A stretch of 64,000 nt of DNA from contig NZ_VIRF01000041.1 in the NCBI RefSeq assembly GCF_008107685.1, positions 248,001 through 312,000 of the forward strand, written 5' to 3'. This DNA comes from Novosphingobium sp. BW1. GTDB taxonomy: Bacteria; Pseudomonadota; Alphaproteobacteria; Sphingomonadales; Sphingomonadaceae. The translations under genes were made by a program, and so were the position numbers. The notes below the pieces were generated by a model. The model had not been told where the DNA came from and did not search any database. It saw only the letters and a program-made list of their open reading frames with translations. Below are positions 17,971 to 27,279 of this stretch, piece after piece (positions within the stretch are counted from its first letter, which is position 1; the number at the start of each line of letters is the position of its first letter).

Positions 17971-20841
17971 ATGCGTTATCCCAAGCTGCTGGCCTGTCTT
18001 CTTTTCCTCCTGCCCCTGCCTGTCCTCGCGCAGGCTCCGAAAACCGGCAGTGCAGGCCACAAGGCGCCCCTGCACGACACCGGCCCCGCCTGGGCCTTTG
18101 CGACAAGCGACATCCCGGTCGATCCGGACTTCCGTTTCGGGCGCCTTGCCAATGGCATGCGCTACATCCTGCGCCACAACGCGACACCGGCCGGAACCGG
18201 CGTCGTGCGGCTCGACATCGAGGCGGGATCGCTGGACGAAGCGTCCGAAGAACGCGGCCTTGCCCATTTCCTCGAACACATGGCCTTCAACGGCTCGCGC
18301 CGGGTTCCCGAAGGACAGATGATCCCCCTGCTGGAACGCAACGGCCTCGCCTTCGGCGCTGATACCAACGCCTCGACCAGCTTCAAGCGCACGACCTACA
18401 AGCTGGACCTTCCCCGCAATGACATGACGCTGCTCGACACCGCGCTCATGCTCATGCGCGAGACCGCAGGCGAACTGACCATCGCGCCGGCTGCCGTCGA
18501 ACGCGAGCGCGGCGTGATCCTCTCGGAAATGCGCGACCGTAACACCTATGAGTTTCGCAACACGCTGGACAGTTTGCATTTCCTCTACCCTGCGGCGCGC
18601 TTCACGCAGCGTTTTGCCATCGGCACGCGCGAGACCATAGAGGCCGCGACGGCCCAGCGCCTGCGCGGACTTTATGAGCGCACCTACGTGCCCGCGAACA
18701 CGACCCTGGTCGTCGTCGGCGACTTTGACGTGAACGCGCTTGAGGCTGCGGTAATCCGGCATTTCAACGACTGGTCAGGCCCTGCGCCCAGCCCGCAGCC
18801 GGGCGCAGGGCCGGTCGCGCCCAAGGACAGCGGCCGCACCGACATCCACCTGGATCCCTCGCTGTCCGAACGCGTGACCCTGGCGCGCAACCTGCCCTGG
18901 CACGAAGAGCCCGATTCCATCGCCCAGCGCCAGGCCAATCTCCTGCGCCTTGTCGGCTACAACATCGTCAACCGCCGCCTTCAGCGCCTTGCCCGGCAAG
19001 CCGAGCCGCCCTTTCGCGGCGCAGGCTTCGGCACGGGCGATGCCTTCGAGGCGGCCCGAACCACGCGCCTGGTCATCGACACTGTGGATGGAGGCTGGCG
19101 CAAGGGCCTCACCGCCGCCGTCGCCGAGTACCGGCGCGCGCTCGAGCAGGGCTTCAGCGAGGCCGAAGTGGCCGAACAGGTGGCCGATATCCGCGCCGCG
19201 CTGACGCAGGGCGCACGCAGCGCCGAGACACGCAGCAACAAGGCCCTCGCCTCAGCCGCGCTCAACCTGGTGACCGAAGAGACGGTCCCCTCCACCCCTC
19301 AATCCGCACTTGAACGCTTTACCGCCTTCGAACCGCGCATCACGCCCGAGGCCGCGCTCGCCGCGATCCGGAACGAGGCCGCGCCCCTGGTCGATCCCCT
19401 GATCCGCTTCGAAGGCCGCAAGCCCCCCGAAGGCGGTGAGGACGCCCTTCGGGCCGCCTTCGAGGCGGCCAATGACGACCCCATCATCGCCGTCCGCACG
19501 GCAAAGACCGAGCGCTTTGCCTATACCGATTTCGGTACGCCGGGCCGCGTGGTGGAGGACCGGCGCGAGACGCATCTGGGCATCCGCGAACTGCGCTTTG
19601 CCAACGGCGTGATGCTCAACCTGCACCGCTCCGATCTCGAAAAGGACAAGGTGCGGGTCCAGGTTTCCATCGATGGCGGCACCCGTCTCGACACGCGGGA
19701 CGATCCGCTTGCCACCGAACTCGTCTCCTACATGCCCTGGGGGGGGCTCGGCGCGCACAGCCGCGATGACCTCGACACGATCCTGGCCGGTAAGACCTTG
19801 GGCTTCGAGCTGCGCAATACCGGCAACGCCTTCGTTTCGCGCGCGCAGACGACCACGGCCGATCTCGAACTCCAGCTCGAACTCATCGCCGCGCTCATTA
19901 CCGATCCCGGGTATCGTCCCGAGGGCGAAGTGCAGTACCGTCAGGCGATTGCCACCTATTTCGCGCAGCTGCGCGCAACCCCGGCCTCCGCGCTTCAGGC
20001 GGACCTGGGCCGTATCCTATCGGGCGGCGACCCGCGTTTCAGTCTGCAACCCCCTGCCCGCTACAGCCAGCTCTCCTACGCCAAGCTCAAGGCCGCGATT
20101 GAAGGCCGGCTCGCGCAAGGCGCCATAGAGATCGCGTTGGTCGGTGACTTTAACGAGGATACGGCGATCGCGCTTGTCGCGCGCACGTTCGGCGCTCTGC
20201 CCGCACGGGAACAGGCGTTCGGGACTTATGCCGGGAAACCCCTGCGCCCCTTCACGGCGGAGCGAACCCCACACATCATCCACCACGACGGCCCTGCCGA
20301 CCAGGCGCTCCTGCGCCTGACCTGGCCGACACGCGACGATAGCGACCCGATTGATGTCCAGCGCCTTGAACTGCTGGAGAAGGTCGTGCGCGTGCGATTG
20401 ACCGACACCCTGCGTGAGGAACTGGGCAAGACTTATTCCCCCGGTGCCTCCAGCACGCTTTCGCGCTACTGGAAGGGCTATGGCACTTTCGCAATCAGCG
20501 CCTCGGTCGATGTGAAGGACGTTGCGGCAACGCGAACAGCCATCCGCAAGGTGCTCGAAAAGCTGCGTAGCGAACCCGTCAGCCCCGATATTGTCCGACG
20601 CGCGCGCCAGCCGATGCTCGAAGGGCTCGACAACGCGCTCAAGACCAACACGGGATGGATGGCACTGGTCGACCATGCGCAGAGCGAGGCCGAACGGATT
20701 GAGCGCTACCTCAACGCTCGGAAGCGTCTCGCCGCGCTCACCGGCGCCGATGTTCAGGAGATGGCGCGGCGCTATCTCGATCCCGCGGCCGCAGTCGATG
20801 TGACGGTACTTCCCAAGGATAACGCAACGGCGGAAAGCTGA
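17971..20841 (+). CDS. M16-family zinc metallopeptidase (insulinase/pitrilysin type), exported
   Basis: A 956-residue exported peptidase. The signal peptide (YPKLLACLLFLLPLPVLAQA) ends near residue 21. The inverted zinc motif His-x-x-Glu-His is H99-F-L-E-H103 in GLAHFLEHMAFNGS. The third ligand Glu lies in the following VERERGVILSEM block (about 178-186). A second, inactive M16 repeat follows, with FANGVMLNLHRSD marking its start at about residue 545. The C-terminal lobe includes REELGKTYSPGASS. The gene stands alone after the purC terminator and is convergent with gph. Relatives clear peptides from the periplasm; the substrate here is unknown. Confidence 0.94.
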   Translation: MRYPKLLACLLFLLPLPVLAQAPKTGSAGHKAPLHDTGPAWAFATSDIPVDPDFRFGRLANGMRYILRHNATPAGTGVVRLDIEAGSLDEASEERGLAHFLEHMAFNGSRRVPEGQMIPLLERNGLAFGADTNASTSFKRTTYKLDLPRNDMTLLDTALMLMRETAGELTIAPAAVERERGVILSEMRDRNTYEFRNTLDSLHFLYPAARFTQRFAIGTRETIEAATAQRLRGLYERTYVPANTTLVVVGDFDVNALEAAVIRHFNDWSGPAPSPQPGAGPVAPKDSGRTDIHLDPSLSERVTLARNLPWHEEPDSIAQRQANLLRLVGYNIVNRRLQRLARQAEPPFRGAGFGTGDAFEAARTTRLVIDTVDGGWRKGLTAAVAEYRRALEQGFSEAEVAEQVADIRAALTQGARSAETRSNKALASAALNLVTEETVPSTPQSALERFTAFEPRITPEAALAAIRNEAAPLVDPLIRFEGRKPPEGGEDALRAAFEAANDDPIIAVRTAKTERFAYTDFGTPGRVVEDRRETHLGIRELRFANGVMLNLHRSDLEKDKVRVQVSIDGGTRLDTRDDPLATELVSYMPWGGLGAHSRDDLDTILAGKTLGFELRNTGNAFVSRAQTTTADLELQLELIAALITDPGYRPEGEVQYRQAIATYFAQLRATPASALQADLGRILSGGDPRFSLQPPARYSQLSYAKLKAAIEGRLAQGAIEIALVGDFNEDTAIALVARTFGALPAREQAFGTYAGKPLRPFTAERTPHIIHHDGPADQALLRLTWPTRDDSDPIDVQRLELLEKVVRVRLTDTLREELGKTYSPGASSTLSRYWKGYGTFAISASVDVKDVAATRTAIRKVLEKLRSEPVSPDIVRRARQPMLEGLDNALKTNTGWMALVDHAQSEAERIERYLNARKRLAALTGADVQEMARRYLDPAAAVDVTVLPKDNATAES

Positions 20842-20856
20842 GCCTTTGCCGCCATA

Positions 20857-21534
20857 TCAGGCGCCCAGACGCTCCAGCGTCGGGATCAGCTCGTCAAAAT
20901 GGTCGATCACAGCGCTGCCGCCCAGCGTCTCGGGCTCCGCATCGTTGAAACCGAAGCTGACGACCACACAGGGCAGTCCGGCCGCCGCCGCCCCGCCGGT
21001 GTCGTAGCTCGTATCCCCGACATAGGCCGCCCGGCCTCCACCGGCCCGCTCCAGCATCAGGTAAAGGAGATCGGGCTTGGGCTTGGCGCGGCCCGGCCCG
21101 AGCGTATCGCCGCCGATAACCGTCACGAAGCGCTCACTGAGGCCCAGTTCCTCGAACAGACGCACTGCCAGATTTTCCAGCTTGTTGGTCACCACCGCGA
21201 TCTTGACCCCACGCGCGGCCAGCCCATCGAGCATGGCCTCGCCGCCCGGAAACAGATGCGTGTCGCGGGCGATGTTCGCCGTATAGTAGGCCATGAGTTC
21301 GGCGTGAAGCTCCTCGAAGCGGTCCTGTGCGACAGGGCCTCCCGTCACCTCGAATGCCCGGGCGAGCATCTTGCGCGCGCCCCCTCCAACAAGCGTGCGT
21401 ACCGTCTCCTTGGGCACGGGCTCGCGCCCAGCCAGCGCCAGTGCTTGGTTCACCGCATGACCGAGGTCTCCATGGGTATCGAGAAGCGTGCCATCGAGGT
21501 CGAAGCCGACAATGTCGTAGGGGAAATCCGTCAT
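20857..21534 (-). CDS. gph: HAD-superfamily phosphatase, probable phosphoglycolate phosphatase
   Basis: Probably dephosphorylates 2-phosphoglycolate. The 225-residue product has the haloacid-dehalogenase motifs in order: motif I DLDGTLLDT (Asp nucleophile near residue 15), motif II VVTNK, the Lys of motif III in RAKPKPD, and motif IV YVGDTSYD. The helical cap after motif I and the GGxARKML stretch fit the Gph/PGP subgroup. It is convergent with the M16 gene and divergent from glmU, with about 60 bp between the two starts. A pyrophosphatase or other sugar-phosphate phosphatase role cannot be excluded. Confidence 0.88.
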   Translation of the reverse strand: MTDFPYDIVGFDLDGTLLDTHGDLGHAVNQALALAGREPVPKETVRTLVGGGARKMLARAFEVTGGPVAQDRFEELHAELMAYYTANIARDTHLFPGGEAMLDGLAARGVKIAVVTNKLENLAVRLFEELGLSERFVTVIGGDTLGPGRAKPKPDLLYLMLERAGGGRAAYVGDTSYDTGGAAAAGLPCVVVSFGFNDAEPETLGGSAVIDHFDELIPTLERLGA

Positions 21535-21596
21535 AGCCTCCTAAGTGGCGAGTTCAGGTGGAAACTGCAATGAATTGCTGGCAGATGGTTCGAACC

Positions 21597-22982
21597 ATGA
21601 CCGACACCAAAACACCGCCCGCCGCATCTCCGCTCGCCATCATCGTCCTTGCCGCAGGCAAGGGCACCCGCATGAAGAGTGCACGCCACAAGGTGCTGCA
21701 CCCGGTCGCAGGGCAACCCATGCTGGAACACCTGCTCGCCAGCGCAGCGCAACTCGCGCCCGAGCGCAGCGTGGTCGTCGCCGGGCACGGACGTGACCAG
21801 CTCGAAACCCAGCTTGGTACACGCGCGGCCATTGCCGTGCAGGAACCACAGCTCGGCACCGGCCACGCCGTCCAGCAGGCCGAGGAAGCCCTTGCCGGGT
21901 TCGAAGGCGACGTGCTGATCCTTTATGGCGATGTTCCCTTCGTGCGCCCCGAGACCATGCGCACCATGATCGCGCGCCTCCACGGCGAGGACACGCCCGC
22001 GGTCGTCGTCCTGGGTTTCGAGCCGGAGGAGCCGCTGCGCTATGGCCGCATCCTCGCGCACAATGACGGGCGCATCGCGATGATGGTGGAATACAAGGAC
22101 GCGACCGAGGAACAACGGGCCTGCACCTTGTGCAATTCCGGCCTAATGGCGGTGAAATCGCAGGACCTCTTCGCCCTTCTCGCCAAGGTCGAAAATGACA
22201 ACGCGGCGGGTGAATACTACCTCACCGACATCGTCAACGTGGCTTCGCTGGAAGAGCGCGCCTGCGCAGTCATCGTCACCGACGATCCCGACGAGGTGGG
22301 TGGCATCAACAGTCGCGCCGAACTCGCCGCCGCCGAGGCACGCTGGCAGGCCCGCCGGCGCGAACGCGCGATGGCCGATGGTGCTACGCTGGTCGCTCCC
22401 GAGACCGTCTTCTTCGCCTGGGACACGGTGATCGGGCAGGACGTGACGATCGAGCCCAACGTCGTCTTCGGCCCCGGCGTCACCGTGGCGGACGATGTCA
22501 CCATCCACGCTTTCTCACATCTGGAAGGCGCCACGCTGGAAAGCGGCGTCGCCATCGGCCCTTATGCACGCTTACGCCCCGGTGCCGTGCTCAAGGCCAA
22601 TTCCAAGGTCGGCAACTTCGTCGAGATAAAGAAGGCCGTGCTGGGCGAAGGCGCCAAGGCCAACCACCTCTCTTACCTTGGCGATGCCGAGATCGGGGCC
22701 GGCGCCAACATCGGCGCGGGCACGATCACCTGCAACTACGACGGCTATTTCAAGCACAAAACGGTGATTGGCGAGCGCGCCTTCGTCGGCTCGAACTCGG
22801 CTCTGGTGGCCCCGGTCAAGATCGGGGCCGACGCCATCGTGGCAGCCGGAAGCGCGGTAACGCGCGATGTGGGTGATGGCGAACTGCGCCTCGTTCGCGG
22901 CGAACAACTGGTCAAGCCCGGCTGGGCTGATCGCTTCCACGACGCCATGAAGCAGAAGAAGAAAGCCCAGAAGGAGGGCTGA
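21597..22982 (+). CDS. glmU: Bifunctional glucosamine-1-phosphate N-acetyltransferase / UDP-GlcNAc pyrophosphorylase
   Basis: Makes UDP-N-acetylglucosamine from GlcN-1-P, acetyl-CoA and UTP for peptidoglycan and lipid A. The product has 461 residues, close to the 456 of E. coli. The uridyltransferase domain begins with the signature LAAGKGTRMKS and includes YGDVPF. The C-terminal half is a left-handed beta-helix of hexapeptide repeats (about 260-440) with NFVEIKKAVLGEGAKANHLS and GAGTITCNYDGYFKHKT. The ATG at 21597 is preferred over 21558 because family similarity begins just after it. A 7-bp stem overlapping the stop (22973-22992) may help termination but has no T run. glmS lies 2.4 kb downstream. 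Confidence 0.97.
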   Translation: MTDTKTPPAASPLAIIVLAAGKGTRMKSARHKVLHPVAGQPMLEHLLASAAQLAPERSVVVAGHGRDQLETQLGTRAAIAVQEPQLGTGHAVQQAEEALAGFEGDVLILYGDVPFVRPETMRTMIARLHGEDTPAVVVLGFEPEEPLRYGRILAHNDGRIAMMVEYKDATEEQRACTLCNSGLMAVKSQDLFALLAKVENDNAAGEYYLTDIVNVASLEERACAVIVTDDPDEVGGINSRAELAAAEARWQARRRERAMADGATLVAPETVFFAWDTVIGQDVTIEPNVVFGPGVTVADDVTIHAFSHLEGATLESGVAIGPYARLRPGAVLKANSKVGNFVEIKKAVLGEGAKANHLSYLGDAEIGAGANIGAGTITCNYDGYFKHKTVIGERAFVGSNSALVAPVKIGADAIVAAGSAVTRDVGDGELRLVRGEQLVKPGWADRFHDAMKQKKKAQKEG

Positions 22983-23019
22983 TCCGCCCTCCCCCTAGGG
23001 CTCTGGGGTCCCTAGAGGC

Positions 23020-23799
23020 TCATGAGCCGATCGTGCGCATTCGCTCCACATGGGCAAGCTGGACCTTCCCGGCCTCGCTGTCGGGCTCAAACTCGAGCGA
23101 ACGCGAGATCAGCGCGTGGGCATCATCAAGTTTACCCAGCTTTTCCTTGGCATAGCCCATACCGCGTAAAGCCCGCGCGGCGAGGTCCGCATCGGGACCT
23201 CCCATGGTCTTGTCGGCCATCTCCCAGGCGCGCTCGAATTCGACGAGCGCGGCCTGCCATTCGCGGCGCGACTTGAAAAGTTCGGCGTATTCATTGGCGA
23301 AGTGGGCATTTTCCGGCGCCATCCGGGTTGCCGCGCGCAGGTCCGCTTCGGCCAGGTCACCGCGGCCCATGTCGATCAGCGCATAGCCGCGCCCGAAGTG
23401 CGCATCGCACAGCGCATCGTCGATCGGCGCGTGGCCCGCAGCGGGCGTGGACGAGACGTTTGCATCGATGCAGCGGCGCGGGCGCGAATCACCCGCGAGC
23501 CAGCTGTCGGCGGCCGCGATCACCCGGTCAAAATAGGAAACCGCCTTCTGGTCCTCGCCCTTGCGCAGCATGGCAAAGCCCTTCTTGAGGTCGGTCTTGA
23601 GGTCGGGGGCGGTAAGCGGGGCCACCACAAGCGCCGTTGGGCCGGACCTGTGCGGGCCCTCCACGAAACTGGCTTCCTCGGCCCCGGCTCGGGATGACAA
23701 GCCCGCGACAGCAAGAGCCAGAACGAGCCCTGCTCCGGCGATACGGCGGCGGGTTACATCGGCGGGCAACCGGCCTGAAAACGGATTTGTGGCGTGCAA
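23020..23799 (-). CDS. Exported TPR-repeat protein
   Basis: A 259-residue protein with an N-terminal signal sequence: the hydrophobic stretch IAGAGLVLALAVAGLSSRAGA ends near residue 40. Tetratricopeptide-like repeats follow: KKGFAMLRKGEDQKAVSYFD, then HFGRGYALIDMGRGDLAEAD, NEYAELFKSRREWQAALVEF and GMGYAKEKLGKLDDAHALI. The start is a TTG at 23799 with a GGAGAAGGA ribosome site; no ATG is available before the signal sequence. Such proteins usually act as periplasmic scaffolds, and no partner can be named. It is convergent with glmU and divergent from the AIM24-family gene. Confidence 0.85.
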   Translation of the reverse strand: MHATNPFSGRLPADVTRRRIAGAGLVLALAVAGLSSRAGAEEASFVEGPHRSGPTALVVAPLTAPDLKTDLKKGFAMLRKGEDQKAVSYFDRVIAAADSWLAGDSRPRRCIDANVSSTPAAGHAPIDDALCDAHFGRGYALIDMGRGDLAEADLRAATRMAPENAHFANEYAELFKSRREWQAALVEFERAWEMADKTMGGPDADLAARALRGMGYAKEKLGKLDDAHALISRSLEFEPDSEAGKVQLAHVERMRTIGS

Positions 23800-23879
23800 G
23801 GCAGCAATCCTTCTCCCGGAACAGTCCCTTCCCGGCGCTCTTTTCGTGCGCCTGTATTTTTCGAGTAAGGAACCGTTCG

Positions 23880-23978
23880 TTTAAGTGGCCAGAATATCCG
23901 ATGAACGCGGTTTGACAAGAGAGCAGTGGAAACTCACATCTTGTGCACGCGCAAGTAGCCGGTTTGCCACCACTTAAA
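23880..23978. promoter_or_regulatory. Inverted repeat upstream of the AIM24-family gene
   Basis: TTTAAGTGG at 23880-23888 recurs inverted as CCACTTAAA at 23970-23978, within the 192-bp divergent gap. Such paired arms could be an operator, but the 81-bp spacing and lack of a third copy make this tentative. No clear -35/-10 pair was identified. Confidence 0.25.
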
Positions 23979-23991
23979 TCTGGAGTTTCAC

Positions 23992-24822
23992 ATGGCCAAC
24001 AGCCCCTGGAGCCACACACGCTCATCCACCGTGTCGGACGACATCGACTTCGAAATCAAGGGCCAGGAACTCCAATTCGTCGAGATCGAACTGGATCCCG
24101 GGGAGAGCGCCGTCGCGGAAGCGGGCGCGATGGTCTGGAAGGATGCTCCGATTGAGATGTCGACCGTCTTCGGCGACGGCTCGGGCGGCCAGGGCAGCGG
24201 CTTCATGGACAAGCTTCTGGGCGCGGGTAAACGCCTCGTCACCGGCGAAAGCCTGTTCACGACCGTCTTCACCCATCACGGGCGGGGAAAGGCCCGCGTC
24301 GCCTTTGCCGCCCCGGTCCCGGGCGCTATTCTTCCGATCAAGCTCGACGAGGTAGGCGGGCGCCTGATCTGCCAGAAAGATGCCTTCCTGTGTGCGGCAC
24401 GCGGGGTCGAGATCGGCATTCATTTCCAGCGCAAGATCATGACCGGTCTGTTCGGCGGAGAAGGCTTCATCATGCAGCGCCTCGAGGGTGATGGTTGGGT
24501 CTTTGTCCAAATGGGTGGCACCGTGGTCGAGCGCGAGCTTCACCCCGGCGAGGAACTGCACATCGATACCGGCTGTGTCGCCGCCTTCACCGAGAGCGTC
24601 GATTTCGACCTCGTGCGTGCCGGTTCGGTCAAGTCTATGTTCTTTGGCGGCGAAGGCATCTTCTTCGCCCGTCTGCGAGGTCCGGGGAAGGTCTGGATCC
24701 AGTCGCTGCCCTTCTCCCGCCTCGCCGGGCGCATGCTCGCGGCCGCCGGGCCGCGCGGCGGGCAGAACCGGGGCGAAGGCTCCCTGCTGGGCGGCCTCGG
24801 CGACCTGATCGACGGCGACTGA
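23992..24822 (+). CDS. AIM24/TIGR00266-family protein
   Basis: A 276-residue member of the AIM24 family (TIGR00266), a beta-rich fold of unknown biochemical role. Recognisable features are FEIKGQELQFVEIELDPGES at the start, AEAGAMVWKD, then ESLFTTVFTHHG, GEGFIMQRLEGDGWVFVQ and ELHIDTGCVAAF. A Gly-rich tail ends the protein (about 250-276). No signal peptide or membrane helix is present. It stands alone, with 192 bp upstream and a 541-bp gene-poor gap downstream. Mitochondrial homologues affect inner-membrane organisation, but the bacterial function is not established. Confidence 0.88.
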   Translation: MANSPWSHTRSSTVSDDIDFEIKGQELQFVEIELDPGESAVAEAGAMVWKDAPIEMSTVFGDGSGGQGSGFMDKLLGAGKRLVTGESLFTTVFTHHGRGKARVAFAAPVPGAILPIKLDEVGGRLICQKDAFLCAARGVEIGIHFQRKIMTGLFGGEGFIMQRLEGDGWVFVQMGGTVVERELHPGEELHIDTGCVAAFTESVDFDLVRAGSVKSMFFGGEGIFFARLRGPGKVWIQSLPFSRLAGRMLAAAGPRGGQNRGEGSLLGGLGDLIDGD

Positions 24823-25363
24823 CTTCAAAAACCACTTTAATTCATATATTATAGTGACTTAAATTACAGTTGGCCTCCACATTGTCATAGCGGCATCATG
24901 TTTTGGAGCCAGGGCGCCGGTTGCACACTTCGGATAGGAGCCTGACTGACCTTTGGCGCCTGCCTGGCCTGCGGCCTCACTCTGACCTGGCTTCATGGCC
25001 GTCCGTGCCCGACCTCGTCCACCGCATCGAGCGACCAAGGCCTCCTCCTTTGCAGCACCGAACAGATTGCCGCGATCTGCAACGCCAGTTCAGCCACTGG
25101 GTTGGACTTTTCTGGCATGGCCCTCCTGTGCGGCTCGGCGCGCCGAGCCGGAAGCCACCGCGAGAATGCGATCCGTCTGCGCCAGGTGCGAGCCAGCGAG
25201 TTGGCATCGCGGACTGCTCCGCATCCACACGACGAAGCGCTGGTCCGACAAAACCTCGGACGACAACTGAATCTTTGGGCTGGAAGCCAGCGTCCACGCA
25301 CTTTAACGCTGCGCCCATTGGTTCTCCGGGATCGAGCCCCGGCAAAAAGGTGACAGGCGCGCA
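24823..25363. other. Gene-poor interval upstream of glmS
   Basis: No convincing intact gene was found in these 541 bases. The first 50 bases are AT-rich (TTCATATATTATAGTGACTT), and a promoter could lie there. On the minus strand, 25118 down to about 25047 reads MPEKSNPVAELALQIAAI, which resembles the MPxKxNPV signature of the fumarase/aspartase/PcaB lyase superfamily. The flanking sequence does not hold together as a lyase in any one frame, so it may be a relic or chance. The glmS ribosome site AAAGGTGA lies at the right end. No tRNA fold or riboswitch was recognised. Confidence 0.5.
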
Positions 25364-27187
25364 ATGTGTGGAATTATCGGCATCGTCGGCAAGGAAGAGG
25401 TGGCGGACCGTCTGGTCGATGGTCTGCGCCGTATGGAATACCGCGGCTATGACAGCGCCGGGATCTGCACGGTCGACAGTGGCCAGCTGGTAAGGCGCCG
25501 CGCCGAGGGCAAGCTGGCCAACCTCGTGCGCGAACTGGCGGGTAATCCCGCCCCGGGCCTCATCGGCATCGCCCACACGCGCTGGGCCACCCACGGCGCC
25601 CCCACCGCAGCGAACGCCCACCCCCACGCGACCGATACGCTGGCGCTGGTCCATAACGGGATCATCGAGAACTTCCGTCCTTTGCGCGAATCACTCGAAT
25701 CGCGCGGACGCACCTTCGAAAGCCAGACCGACACCGAAGTCGTTGCCCATCTGGTATCCGAACAGGTCGAGGCTGGCCTCTCCCCGCAGGATGCAGTCAA
25801 GGCAGCCCTGCCCGAGCTTCGCGGGGCCTTCGCGCTGGCCATCGCCTTTCGCGAACATCCCGACATGCTGATCGGTGCGCGGCTCGGCTCTCCGCTCGTC
25901 GTGGGCTACGGTGAGGGAGAAACCTACCTGGGCTCGGACGCGCTCGCCCTTGCTCCGCTGACCCAGCGCATCACCTACCTTGAAGAAGGTGACTGGGTCG
26001 TCATCACCCGCCAAGGCGCGCAGATTTTCGATGCGCAGAACAATCCTGTTGAACGCGCGGTAGTCACCTCGGGCGCATCGACCGTGGCGATCGAGAAGGG
26101 CAACTATCGCCACTTCATGCAGAAGGAGATCTTCGAGCAGCCCACCGTGGTTGCGCAGACGCTGTCGAGCTACATCCGCCAGGTCTCCCAGTCGGTCACC
26201 CTGCCCCAGATGGAGTTCGACCTGGGCGGCATCAACCGCATCACTATCGTCGCCTGCGGCACAAGCTACTACGCAGGCATGGTCGCCAAGTACTGGATCG
26301 AGACCTTCGCGCGTATTCCCGTCGACATCGATGTCGCCTCCGAATTCCGCTACCGCGATCCCGTACTCGAACCCGGCGGCCTTTCGCTGTTCATCTCGCA
26401 ATCGGGCGAGACGGCCGACACGCTGGCCGCACTGCGCCATTGCAAGGCCGAGGGGCAGACCATCGCGGTCGTCGTCAACGTGCCCACCAGCACCATGGCG
26501 CGCGAGGCCGACCTGCTCCTGCCGACCTACGCCGGACCCGAGATCGGTGTTGCCTCGACCAAGGCTTTCACCTGCCAGCTCTCCGTCCTGGCCGCACTGG
26601 CCGCACGCCTCGCTGTCCTGCGTGGGCGCATGGACAGGGACGAGGAAGCCCAGGTCGTCACCCACCTCGTTGAAGCGCCTGCGCGCCTCAACGCTGCGCT
26701 CGGCCACGACGACGAGATCGCGCAAATGGCCCATCTCATCGCGCCTGCGCGTGATGTCCTCTACCTTGGCCGTGGTCCGGATTTCCCGCTGGCGCTCGAA
26801 GGCGCCCTGAAGCTGAAGGAAATCAGCTACATTCACGCCGAAGGTTATGCGTCGGGTGAAATGAAGCACGGCCCCATCGCACTGATCGACGAGGCCGTTC
26901 CGGTCATTGTCCTCGCCCCGTCCGGGCCACTCTTCGAGAAGACGGTCAGCAACATGCAGGAAGTGCGCGCACGAGGCGGTAAGGTCGTCCTGATTTCCGA
27001 TGCCGAGGGTATTGCCGAGGCTGGCGAAGGCTGCATTGCCACGATCGAGATGCCCCGCGTCCACCCCCTGATCGCGCCGATCGTCTATGCCGTTCCGGTA
27101 CAGTTGCTTGCCTACCATGTGGCCTGCGCGAAGGGCACCGACGTCGACCAGCCGCGCAACCTCGCCAAGAGCGTCACGGTCGAATAA
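25364..27187 (+). CDS. glmS: Glutamine-fructose-6-phosphate aminotransferase (isomerizing)
   Basis: Makes glucosamine-6-phosphate from fructose-6-phosphate and glutamine, the first step to UDP-GlcNAc. The 607-residue product has Cys2 as the glutaminase nucleophile in MCGIIGIVG, with HTRWATHG and HNGIIENF in the class-II amidotransferase domain. Two SIS domains follow, with ACGTSYYAG, SQSGETADTLAAL and the C-terminal DVDQPRNLAKSVTVE that forms the sugar site. The start is fixed by the required Met-Cys N-terminus. It is transcribed alone and in the same direction as glmU. Confidence 0.98.
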   Translation: MCGIIGIVGKEEVADRLVDGLRRMEYRGYDSAGICTVDSGQLVRRRAEGKLANLVRELAGNPAPGLIGIAHTRWATHGAPTAANAHPHATDTLALVHNGIIENFRPLRESLESRGRTFESQTDTEVVAHLVSEQVEAGLSPQDAVKAALPELRGAFALAIAFREHPDMLIGARLGSPLVVGYGEGETYLGSDALALAPLTQRITYLEEGDWVVITRQGAQIFDAQNNPVERAVVTSGASTVAIEKGNYRHFMQKEIFEQPTVVAQTLSSYIRQVSQSVTLPQMEFDLGGINRITIVACGTSYYAGMVAKYWIETFARIPVDIDVASEFRYRDPVLEPGGLSLFISQSGETADTLAALRHCKAEGQTIAVVVNVPTSTMAREADLLLPTYAGPEIGVASTKAFTCQLSVLAALAARLAVLRGRMDRDEEAQVVTHLVEAPARLNAALGHDDEIAQMAHLIAPARDVLYLGRGPDFPLALEGALKLKEISYIHAEGYASGEMKHGPIALIDEAVPVIVLAPSGPLFEKTVSNMQEVRARGGKVVLISDAEGIAEAGEGCIATIEMPRVHPLIAPIVYAVPVQLLAYHVACAKGTDVDQPRNLAKSVTVE

Positions 27188-27257
27188 TCAGGCTCGGCAA
27201 CTACCTTGGGTAATCGGCCCAGTGCAATCCTTTGCACTCTTTTACCGCCTGCTAACC

Positions 27258-27276
27258 GGTTGTCCCTAGGGACACC
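27258..27276. promoter_or_regulatory. Palindrome immediately upstream of the GGDEF-EAL gene
   Basis: TGTCCCTAGGGACA (27261-27274) is a perfect 14-bp palindrome. With flanking bases it extends to 19 bp with one mismatched pair. It ends six bases before the GTG start of the next gene and occupies the place of the ribosome site. It could be an operator or a translation-blocking hairpin. Confidence 0.5.
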
Positions 27277-27279
27277 TAC

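Noticed and set aside
22973..22992. A 7-bp hairpin overlapping the glmU stop as a terminator
   Set aside because: There is no T run and the stem is short, so it is noted only in the glmU entry.
25300..25345. A T-arm-like stretch (GGTTCTCCGGGATCGAGCC) suggesting a tRNA before glmS
   Set aside because: No matching acceptor, D or anticodon stems could be drawn around it.
24903..25493. A 196-codon plus-strand frame running into glmS
   Set aside because: Its last part overlaps glmS in another frame, its composition is Pro/Arg/Ser-rich as in shadow frames, and no ribosome site was seen.
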